Of a stretch of DNA of 64,000 bases, positions 55,511-64,000 are shown piece by piece. The translations under genes were made by a program, and so were the position numbers. The notes beneath the pieces are model-generated. The model did no database searches, had not been told where the DNA came from, and worked only from the letters and a program-made list of their open reading frames with translations. The stretch comes from Lentinula raphanica. Its lineage: Eukaryota > Basidiomycota > Agaricomycetes > Agaricales > Omphalotaceae. The DNA is taken from contig JANVFP010000024.1 of the NCBI GenBank assembly GCA_027919835.1, positions 434,001 to 498,000 of the forward strand. Direction: 5' to 3'. Positions within the stretch are counted from its first letter, which is position 1. The number at the start of each line of letters is the position of its first letter.

Positions 55511-57152
55511 CTAGTTATGACCCGGAGATGGTCCAGCGAGCGCAGGGTGGTGCAAGTCATCCTCGATGTCCTGGCTTTCGAAAAACACTGAGGGAACTTT
55601 GAGTGCATTGGCCCGCAAGTTCACCAAAATATCCTCGTTCCTGTGTTTCCAAAGACTGTCCTTGACATCAGGAAAAATATTTTCATCTCTAGAGTCCCTA
55701 GAGATACCCCCCAATTCCTAGGCTGCCCAGAGATTTTTGTGAGCTTTTAAAGATCAAAAAACATCCTAGAGATCCTGAAAGATCCTGAAAGCATCTGAAA
55801 GCATCTGAAAGCACCTGAAAGCACCTGAAAGCACCCAGAGAATTTTTAGAAGCCTCAAAGAACTCAGATACTCTAGGTGCTCTGAGACTACCTAGGAATT
55901 GGGGGGTATCTCTGGGGACTCTAGAGATGAGAATATTTTTCCTGATGGAGTATGATGGCCCCACTCTGGATCCGTTCATACAGCTCCCATTCCCACTGTG
56001 ACATGACTCCGCCCGCCCCGGTACCCTTCTTCCTCACTATCTGTTTGAAAGCCTTCCCGAATTCAGAGGATTCTGAGATATCGAAGTCCGAGACTTCAAT
56101 ATGAGGGGTATGTGATGCCTCATCCTGGAAGAGGTGTAAGAACTGGTAGATGGAAAGGACACTGGGGAGTTCATCGGAACGGTACTTGGTGATTTTTCTG
56201 CGCATTTTTGAAGTCAAGGCAGACTGTGTGACTCGGGACATTGTCGCTGTTCCAATTTTGAGAAGAAGGTGCTCGCTTGAGGAAGAGAACTGTGTTCCAT
56301 ACAACCACTTCCCGCCCTTCTCATCCACTTTCAATTCCCATTTGTACTCGTGCGTCACTGAGTCCTCATGCCTTACGGTTTCATAGCCCCAAAACCGGCC
56401 TTTCGAAGTCAGGTCTTCAGATGGAATCAACGCAACTATCCAACTAGCCAGAGGATCGACTTCTTTTTCTTTGATCCACTCTGCCCTCCCATTTTTGATG
56501 ACCACAACAACGATAAACTCTTTTGGTGTCGCTGCGTCAACCCATCATAGGCTCGCTCGGTCAGAGTGTTGCAGGTTGAGGAATAGACTTGAAAAACTCA
56601 CACCAGGCTTTAGACTGCAAAATCAGCGGTCTGTTGAGTCATTCAACGAGATTAAGAGGTTGAATGGAGCTTACAGTCTTAGATAGCATCGCTTGAGTTG
56701 TTTGAAGTTTGAACTTTTTTGAACCTTGATATTTTAGTGGGTTCTCCAACTGCGAAAAAGCGCAAATGGGCAGTCTGTTGGGTTATTCAGGACTTAGGGG
56801 GTTGAATAGGGCTTACCAACGGCTTCGGCCTGATTTCGACGATATTGGATGCGGAGGCTCTTATTGGTGGTTTCATATTCGATGGCGTTCGGCTACCATT
56901 ACTTCCAGACTGCGAGAAAATGCAAAAAAGTGGTCTGAGTTATGTGGAAGATACAAGAGGATGAGCAGGGCTTACACTTGTCACAATAGCGGCATTATTA
57001 GAAGGCCCCGCCACATCCAATCCGGCTGTCTCTCTGTCTCTTTTTCGTGTTTCTTCACTTATGGGTAGTGCAATCGTGGCCAAGATCATCGAAAGAAGAA
57101 GGATATTGGCAACCAGCGAGTGCCACGTAAAGACGAGTCGGAGTAGATACAT
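55511..57152 (-). pseudogene. P3: tandem family member 3, interrupted by a MITE
   Basis: Minus-strand exons are 57152-56976 (signal peptide MYLLRLVFTWHSLVANILLL), 56909-56817, 56749-56675, 56614-56602 (13 nt), and a last exon that starts at 56531 and is cut at 55948 by MITE J copy 2, resuming at 55663 and ending at 55511. With the MITE and one 2-bp duplication disregarded the exons sum to 1095 nt and remain in frame (364 codons plus stop), so the break is the only visible defect. As it stands the last exon runs into a stop within the MITE and loses about 50 C-terminal residues after LYERIQSGAI. P3 has one exon more than P1 (56749-56675). The end of the domain resembles P2 more than P1. Confidence 0.65.
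55666..55947. mobile_element. MITE J, copy 2 (282 bp), inside the last exon of P3
   Basis: Same ends (CATCAGGAAAAATATT / AATATTTTTCCTGATG) as the copy at 37245 and the same GAAAGCACCTGAAAGC-type interior. GA stands on both sides (55664-55665, 55948-55949). The uninterrupted sequence is seen in P2 near 31472 (GACTGTCCTCGAGTATGATG). Confidence 0.88.
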
Positions 57153-59411
57153 TTTAGGCAAAATTCTTGTCGAGTGAGTAAGAGACATAATCTCGACCGA
57201 AGTAATGATTTCACTTACTTGCTTTTCGAAGATTTGACCAGCAAATCTTGTGCCGCAGTAGGAGCTGGCGTTGACTGTGGTAGTTGGGAGTCAAAACGAT
57301 CGCTCAAAAGGCTCATAATAATATATCTTGTTTCACGCGCATCGCTTCGTATCAGGTCGTATGTGACGGTAATCAGTCATGGATCGGCTGTGCAAGGCTG
57401 TGGAAACAGTGAATGATACAGTCTTTTTCCGTCTGCCTGCGGGGAGAAATCAAGATCCTCCGCATTATGAGTTCAGAAGCTTCATTTCACGTATCACTCA
57501 CATCTTTGAAGCGGCTGACGATGACAAAATACGAGTTAGATTTCGGAGAGGACGGCACTATAGAACAATCTCAGAAGGCGAGTAACCATCCACCATGAGT
57601 ACCCACTATGTGTCTCAATCCCTCCGTCGAATCTCTCTAAAGACCGAACAGCGTTTACGAGCTTTGAGGTCAAAAGCTGATTCTCACTGAAACCTGGCTG
57701 GCCGAAAGTTCGAACGTTTAAGCTTGAGGGTAATTGACGTTTACGGTGTGTACGTTGAATATTGAAGCGCCTAGGTTTTAGCAAACACCATCCCTCATTG
57801 AGACTATATCCCAATCATGACATGGAAACTGCACTTTTATCACTGGCAGCGCGCGAGGGCTCTAGGACCCAAGACAAAGAGGTGGATGAAGCCATGGTAT
57901 GTGCGGAGTATGAGAAGAGAACTGGGTTGGTGTTGCGTGCACGATACGTGTGATTGTCAAGATGACCAAGACCAATGAGAGTAGCCAGAGATGGGTTGGA
58001 TTTAATCTCGACAGACGTCAGAGATCGAGAAGGAGGAGGTCATCCGGCTCTCGGTTCGAGTGGGAATGAGTAGAGCCTGGTGAGGGAGGGAGAGCGATGC
58101 ATTTTTAGTGCTCAGAATACACATTCCATTGGGTGAGCTATTGCTCCATGACGAGTTGTATCCGAAGGACAGCGCGAGGACGTTCGCGAAGGCCCGAACG
58201 GGTTGGTCAATATACGGACGTAGTAGAGTCGGTTTCAGGAGGAGGATGGGAGTTTCACGTATGTGGCTCGAGCTGAAGTGAAGACAACATCTCTCGGGTG
58301 GGCGGTCTGCTTATGACACGCTCAGCTCGCGATCAGAGCAAGTTACTAGGTAACTCACTCACCCTAACCCACTAGCCTCCAGGACCTCGTTCAAAGCGGG
58401 TCCAGCCAGAGCGTCCCAAATGCTTCCTACTAGGTTCCTCTCTCCCTCGTTGGACATCTAGATATCTATCCACCGCCTCGGATGCGTACCCGTGACGATA
58501 CGTGGCTTGGTTTTGTAGGTTATCCACAGAGCTTTCCGACGATGACCAGGTATAGATGTTGATGCCAACCCAACTCGTCGCTTTCACACAGTGTGCGTGA
58601 GAGGTCGACGCTGTAAGATCAATAATCAACACAAAAAGCCCAAGACGCTCGCCTAGAGCTGTACGCGCACCGTAACTACTCGTCAACTCATCGAACCATC
58701 TCTAGACCACCCTTTCCCTCTGTCCATCCCGGCGAAGTTACCCTCCGTCCACCCTTTCACTCTTTTCTTCTTAGCCTTGTTCTTCTTCGTGGCCCAGCTG
58801 AGAGCGGACAGAGATCTATCGATAGATTCAGTCAAGGTCTTCTTCAGGGAGCATTGTTCAAATTCGTCCATCGATGAGTCACAGAAGTGAAGCGATCAGT
58901 GGCTCTTTCGATGTTCACCGTCGAGAAACCGTTTGAACGCATTGGGCATCGGGAGAGTGTGATGAGGCAAGAGAAATCCCGGTCGATAGACGAGTGGGCA
59001 GAACGGACGACGAAAGAATGAACAAGTTGACGCAGACGACGCTAGGGTGCGAGTAAGACATGCGAGGAGAAGTGACTAGGAGAGTATGAGTACAAACCCG
59101 GGGATCCCAGCTTTCAAGTTATTCAAAGTTTGGATTGAAGGCCTGATCAGAATTCACGTACGTAGACGTAGAATGGCAATATATCTACGATGTTTCGAGT
59201 GTAGATACTCGAGAGGAGGCGAGAGAGAGCATCATGCGCTAGAGATGGCTCAACGCCTTCGTGAATAGCGGGCTAAGGAGGAGTCCTAGTGATGCCTGAG
59301 GCCTGAGGCCTTGAGGAGTCATATGAGGTCGTATGCCAAAATGTCGAGGTTTGGGAAAAAAGACATCGCCAACGGAAATCACGACCACGTGTAGATTTCG
59401 CCACCCGCGCC

Positions 59412-59692
59412 GGGACGGTTAGTCCGCACCTGTGATGTGTCATCACTTGTGACCTAAGACTGTCACATGACATTTTCTCCATTTTTCTAACTTCTTCAAA
59501 AATGAAGATATCCTCACCCCCTAACCTCTAACCATGGGGGCAAGCCCCCAAACCCCCACCAAACCCCTAACCAACCCAACCCCGAACCCTAACCAAACGC
59601 GCTTCGCGCGTGAGAACCCCGAACCCTAACCTAACCTAACCTAACAGGTCACGGGTGATGACGAATCACAGGTGCGGACTGACACTGTCCCC
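59412..59692. mobile_element. MITE G (about 280 bp) with telomere-like interior
   Basis: Inverted ends around AGTCCGCACCTGTGAT (59421) and ATCACAGGTGCGGACT (59665-59680), with weaker inverted similarity continuing outside (GGGACGGTT left, GACACTGTCCCC right). The interior has CCCTAACC/CCTAACCTAACC runs and a small GCGCTTCGCGC hairpin. Unit 1 lacks this insertion at the corresponding place (about 18730-18745). I find no clear TSD, so the borders are approximate. Confidence 0.6.
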
Positions 59693-61211
59693 GGGTCCGG
59701 ATCCTGGCCGTTGACCCCGCCTCTCTCTCTCTTCTCTAGCATCATCAAGCACGATAATAACGATTTGTCTTCTCCCTCCCTTTCAACTTTCTAAAAACTC
59801 AATGCAATGGTCATTGATGAAGGCGGCAACCTGACAATGAATGCATTCAAAGTTCAACGTTCAACGTTTGACGAAGAAAATCCACCCTACATATGTTATT
59901 CTGTGACTCGTTGATGGACGCATCTCAGTGTAGTCGAAGAAGGTTTAAGCTCATTCGAAGGTCTCCACTCATTCGATATATCCCTGCTCATTCTCAGCCG
60001 GGCCAAGAAGAACAAGGAAGCAAAACGGTAGAAAGAGGTTTCTGGAGATGGGTTAAAGGGGATGAAGGAGACAGACTACGGTGCGCACATAGCCACAGGA
60101 AAGTTGGGCTTTGTATGAACATGATGCTTTTACAGATCGTCAATCTCAGCCTCAACTTGAGCGACGAACTCGGCAGAGATTACAATCGACTAACGCTAGA
60201 GTTCTTTGGTGATTTATAAGAAGTCAAATGCTACCCGTCCTTTACTCTAACGCTGTCAAAGCAGAACTTGATATCAAATAGAAGAAGAGGTAGACTAAGA
60301 TTGGCGTGAAGAAGGGAAGGCGGAGACACTATACAGGATGCGATGACCAGTATGACTACTAGGAGCTTTGACGGCTTGTCGTTGTGGATTTTGGAAACAG
60401 AAGAGGACCATGAAGAAAAGCGAGAAGGTAAATACTAAAGACGCACACGCTGTGAAGTCCCTCTCAGCAGCTCAAGCGCTCATTAGCCATCTCTTGATCA
60501 AAGTTTCCTGCCATCCCGTTCATCACTTCTGTCGGTCTCCATTCTAATCTAACACCGTTGTGGTTATTTGTGTTCTTGTTGCCGATCATGTGGTGTAATT
60601 GCTGTTGCTGTTGCTGTTGTTGCTGATATTGTGGTTATCAGGACTCGGAGGAAACTCTTTCTGTTGAACGAACCTTTCGATGCCATCTCTTTTATTATCA
60701 AGTTCCAACCCATTACAAGTTGACGCTCGTTTCCGTGGTATGGTCCATGGAGTACGGATCGCGATGATTTGATTGATGAGGCGATAATTTTTTTTTGCAC
60801 AGGACGGGACGATACAGCGTCATAGCACTGTCTGCTGCGCTCCCAGCTGCAACGAATATTTGACATCGCGCGGCGCAATGAAGGAAGGTCATTGTCGGTC
60901 CTTGCGGAGTTTTCGTGAGACTCCCGTCGACATTTCAGCACGAGACTGACCATTCGGGTACAATTCTAGCAGTGCCATTATAGCTGAGTGTTACGAATTC
61001 TAAAACACTTTGTTCCTCATGATCGTGCAGCCGCTGCGTCGGGGACTGATCAGGGACGAGTACAGGCTACCGAACCGTTGTATGAGCATTGAGAACCAGG
61101 GTATTATGTGGAAGCTGTTCTACCCTCCTTCATCATGTCGATAACTGCGATGGTTCGATTCTTTACTACCACAATCGACTGACACTCTCATTTTCATTTT
61201 TATTGTTCACG

Positions 61212-61882
61212 ATGTTCTTCAAAGATCTTCTCGCCAATATCTTGCAATGGTACTTATTACAAATTCCAAGGACTTGTCTGTTCATTCCCCTTATTCAAGG
61301 CCTTGTGTCGCCCATCCCCTTACTGATGGATTTGACTCGTTCACATCCCGCACATAAGATGCACTGGAGTCCGATGGCCAAGCACTTCAAGTAAGTATCA
61401 TACTAGAGTCTACAGTCTACTCTCCGTTCTCAATCTAATTACTTATGTATCTATTCAGCCCAGCTCAGATAGTCAACTTTTATATCGTGTATCGTTTCCG
61501 TGTACAGTCTTGGAAGTGAGTTCTACCCGTATTGGTTTCGTTGCGCAAACTAATCGATAATTTTCCTTCTAGTGCAACTTATAACTGGTCACTTCAGATA
61601 ATATCCTTCGAAGACTGGTATGCGACCATAAAAGCGTTCAACGGCAAGGAAGGGAATTTCGAACTTTGGTATTGGAATTTTCGGCTGCAAGAATACAGTC
61701 TGAACCCCAATGTATTTCTTGGTCCTCTCCTCATACCTCCTGGCTTTCTCGTACCGGTCGTGGAGACACACCCATATCATTGTTGTTATACCGGATGCCG
61801 TCGTAGTTTTGAAGCACCGTTTAGTTCAAGACAAGCGCGAGATCGTAAGTGCACGATTCGCAGGGATCATGTTTCATATTGA
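61212..61882 (+). CDS. hypothetical protein, about 181 aa, three exons
   Basis: Exons 61212-61390, 61459-61515 and 61573-61882 join with matching phases (2 and 2), GTAAGT/GTGAGT donors and CAG/TAG acceptors, and total 546 nt. The N-terminus MFFKDLLANILQWYLLQIPR continues into a Leu/Ile/Pro-rich hydrophobic stretch to about residue 45. The middle is rich in aromatic residues (FYIVYRF, WSLQIISFEDWYATIKAF, FELWYWNFRLQEY). I do not recognise a family. The end of the last exon (after about residue 150) looks less protein-like, so a further intron may exist. Confidence 0.45.
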
Positions 61883-63660
61883 CGAAATCCCAAAGTTCAT
61901 TTCTTCACACAGCATTGCAACGAGAGAAGTATTTTTTGTTGTGACATAGGAAGCTGTCTCAAGCGGTATTACTCCCCTTACTCTCTGAGGAGGCATCAAC
62001 GCAATACTCACAGAATGCCTTAGCGGGCTAGCCATCTGCTCAAAGAGTCAAGGCGGTAGAAGTTCCACGCGCTTTATAGTATCGAGACTCGGATACACGT
62101 TCAGTTTCTCTTGCTTCCAAGTCGTGGTCTCGTATATGATTCGTTTTCGTTTGATTCGTCCTCATAAGTTGTAAACGATTTCTTGTACAGTATACAGTAG
62201 CAGTGTACCGTGGTTACCTACTGATAACTTCCTATAACCCGTAAACGAAAATTTGGATGGCGGACGTGACGATGAAGCGACTGACCTGTGACCTGATGAA
62301 AGAATGTTTACTAACTGACTCCCAATTGGCTATTAGAACTTTGGTTAAACACTTCCGTAGCGTTTCCAACTCTGAGCCTCAGATCTCTAGACTGAAAGCA
62401 ACGGAGTGAACTTCGAACAGGATCTCTCCCGTTCGAACGTTCCAGCGTTGAAGGTGACTCGGGGAAAGAGTTCGGTGTTAGGTTTAGGGAGCCTGGGGAT
62501 AATAAACGGTGCATAGGAGCCTATAGGAGCGGAGACGAAGACGAAGAAGAGACGGAATTGAAGCTGAAGCGCTCCAAAACCAGGTGGTGGAAATAGTGAT
62601 CTTCAGGTGGTCCAATTTGTTGCTCCAGTGGAGTGTACGAGGACGAAAATCTGTTGAATCAAGATCAACACTAAAGCCAAAGAACTTCGTCTATCGTTAT
62701 ACACGCACCGTCCGACTCATCTCCAGATATCCCTTCACCCTTTCCTTCTCGGTTCTCCTCTTATTGGCCCAGCTGACAACAAACGAAATACACCACGTCT
62801 TCAGCAGGATTCAAATTCATAGCGCGACCAGTGATAGGTTCTTCATCGTCGAACGTTTATTTGAACGCATTCCTTGCATAGGTTGTCCTCTGCTCGTTGA
62901 TAGTGTTGTATACATACGTCCATGTCCTTCATTCCAGACCACCGTCTACCTCTTTCCCTCAGTCCACCCTCTCACCCTTTCACTCTATCCGTCTCCTTCT
63001 CCTTCTTCGCCTTCTTATATCTTCTTCTTCTTCTTTGCCCGGCTCAGAACGAGAAGAGATTCATCGATTCAGTCCACCTCTTTTGCTTCTTCAGCACCGT
63101 TTATCCATTATCCTTTGGCGACGAAGCGAAGCACCTAACGTCCAGCGTAGTCTTCATTGTCGAACCGCTTGTTTCAAGGTCGCCATCTACTGACTACATC
63201 TTCGGTTTGGGCTTTTGAAGCTATTGAGGTGGAAGAAGGGGGAGAGTGAACGTTCAATAATGCTTGACGACATTGTAGAAGAGCGGAGAGGGGCATGCGA
63301 AGCCCGCACCAAAATTTGTCAGCAAACGTAATGTAAATGACAAATTGCACTGTAATCAAGGCTACGTGATGAAGATTGGCGCCCAAGCGCTTAGCAAAAG
63401 CGACCGTTTAAGTAACCCCGCCCCCGCCAGGCCCCGACCCTCTGCACTCTGTAGATTTGAAGACAGTTCACCAAGTTTACCTATGATGATTTATTTCAAG
63501 GTGAAAGTACCTAAGATTACATAGGATATTTGGTAGACAAAATATGTAACTTGAAAGGAAGGAATGCATAAAAAAGTTTAAAGCTGTAGTGAGAAGTCCG
63601 ACATAATATGTAGAGTAGGTTGTAGAAAACTTGTGAGACAGAGGTTTTTTGGGACAGGAA
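61883..63660. other. intergenic region with duplicated fragments
   Basis: I see no supported gene. Stretches near 62740-62880 and 63000-63200 resemble each other and 58730-58930 (CCCAGCTGA, TTCATCGATTCAGTC-type landmarks), so this is duplicated flank DNA. Long frames here are read-through of pyrimidine-rich sequence. Confidence 0.4.
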
Positions 63661-63680
63661 AACCCTTGGAGGTCAAGGTG

Positions 63681-64000
63681 CATCAGGAAAAATGTACTGA
63701 GCTCTCAGCCACTAAAAGCTGCTTTCAAGCCCCCTAGGGCCTTTCAAGGCTTTGGACCCCCCAAGGCATGCAAAGATACCCCCCAAATTCTAGGCACTCT
63801 CAGCCACTTGAAAGTTCTGGGGTATTCATTGAGGTGCTTTGAGAATCTTTGAGTGTCTTTGAGGATCTTTGAGTGTCTTTGAGTGTCTTTGAAGATCTTT
63901 GAGTGTCTTTGAGGAGCTTTGAGATGCTTTCAAAGGCAAAAAATATGAATAAAAATTAATTTATTCCTCTTATTTTTATTTTACATTACATTCTATTTCA
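63681..64000. mobile_element. partial MITE J-like element at the right edge
   Basis: Starts CATCAGGAAAAAT, as MITE J does, and has AGATACCCCCCAAATTCTAG and repeated CTTTGAGTGTCTTTGAGGAT, comparable to the ATACCCCCCAATTCCTAG and GATCCTGAAAGC runs of MITE J. The right end is outside the window, so identity and borders are tentative. Confidence 0.4.

Larger units (their letters stand above)
55414..60350. repeat. tandem unit 3 of the P-gene array
   Basis: Runs from CCTTTAGTATAACTATGTGA to the degenerate boundary motif near 60325-60345 (GGAGACACTATACAGGATGC). It carries P3 and the longest flank of the three units, and provides the empty sites for elements C, D and E. No gene is supported in 57153-60350; open frames there follow the duplicated flank and are not conserved between units. 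Confidence 0.6.

Noticed and set aside
58372..58871. Minus-strand open frames of 104 and 62 codons
   Set aside because: The sequence is duplicated flank DNA also found, frame-broken, near 62740-63200; no splice-consistent gene could be built.
59560..59650. CCCTAA-type repeats taken as a chromosome end
   Set aside because: The tract is short, degenerate, flanked by inverted repeats of a MITE, and host DNA continues on both sides.
62584..63138. 184-codon plus-strand open frame
   Set aside because: Composition follows pyrimidine-rich duplicated DNA (Ser/Pro/Phe/Leu), and two other overlapping frames run through the same bases.

Overview
The window looks like nuclear DNA of a mushroom-forming basidiomycete (Agaricomycetes). 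Genes are split by many 50-60 bp GT-AG introns. Readable families include the DUF6533 membrane proteins and a KDZ transposase with a CxC1-type N-terminus, which are typical of this group. No bacterial-style operons are present. About two thirds of the sequence is mobile DNA, much of it nested three deep.

Layout. 1-10.4 kb is ordinary gene territory: the 3' end of an S1/P1 nuclease, a small secreted protein, a small cysteine-rich protein, a DUF6533 seven-helix-type protein and a 267-residue protein of unknown function. 10.4-14.4 kb holds decayed direct duplications of the end of that last gene and its flank. From 14.83 to 60.35 kb the underlying DNA is a tandem array of three related units of about 4-5 kb. 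Each unit carries one minus-strand gene (P1, P2, P3) for a signal-peptide protein of unknown function that contains a 13-nt micro-exon. Two large transposon nests have been dropped into this array.

Nest 1 (19474-31214): a terminal-inverted-repeat element without its own transposase (TSD of up to 11 bp). Inside it is a complete 9.5 kb hAT element (19987-29534, exact 8-bp TSD). The hAT element carries an intact 10-exon transposase and a divergent second gene. That second gene is broken in an exon by a 2.7 kb foldback element (21674-24349).

Nest 2 (34254-54664): a 20.4 kb KDZ transposon whose 7-bp TSD and paralogous empty site are both visible here. It holds a KDZ transposase broken by a MITE, subterminal arrays of GAATATTC-type repeats, and a second foldback element (40591-53064). 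That foldback was in turn hit by a 2.8 kb gag-only LTR element and by a 7.7 kb chromodomain Ty3/Gypsy element. Both LTR elements have LTR pairs that look identical. Both also have an 11-12 nt match between the predicted mRNA 5' end and the primer-binding site, the layout of Tf1-type self-priming. The Ty3 element has an extra open reading frame ahead of gag.

Smaller MITEs sit in the units: 16476, 32634, 33241, 55666 (this one breaks P3) and 59412. Many boundaries are supported by exact target-site duplications, and several also by unoccupied paralogous sites within the window. 60.35-64 kb holds one plausible three-exon gene, duplicated noncoding DNA and a partial MITE-like sequence at the right edge. 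Exon models were assembled by eye from splice signals and codon phase. Family names rest on motifs read in the translation, not on a database search.
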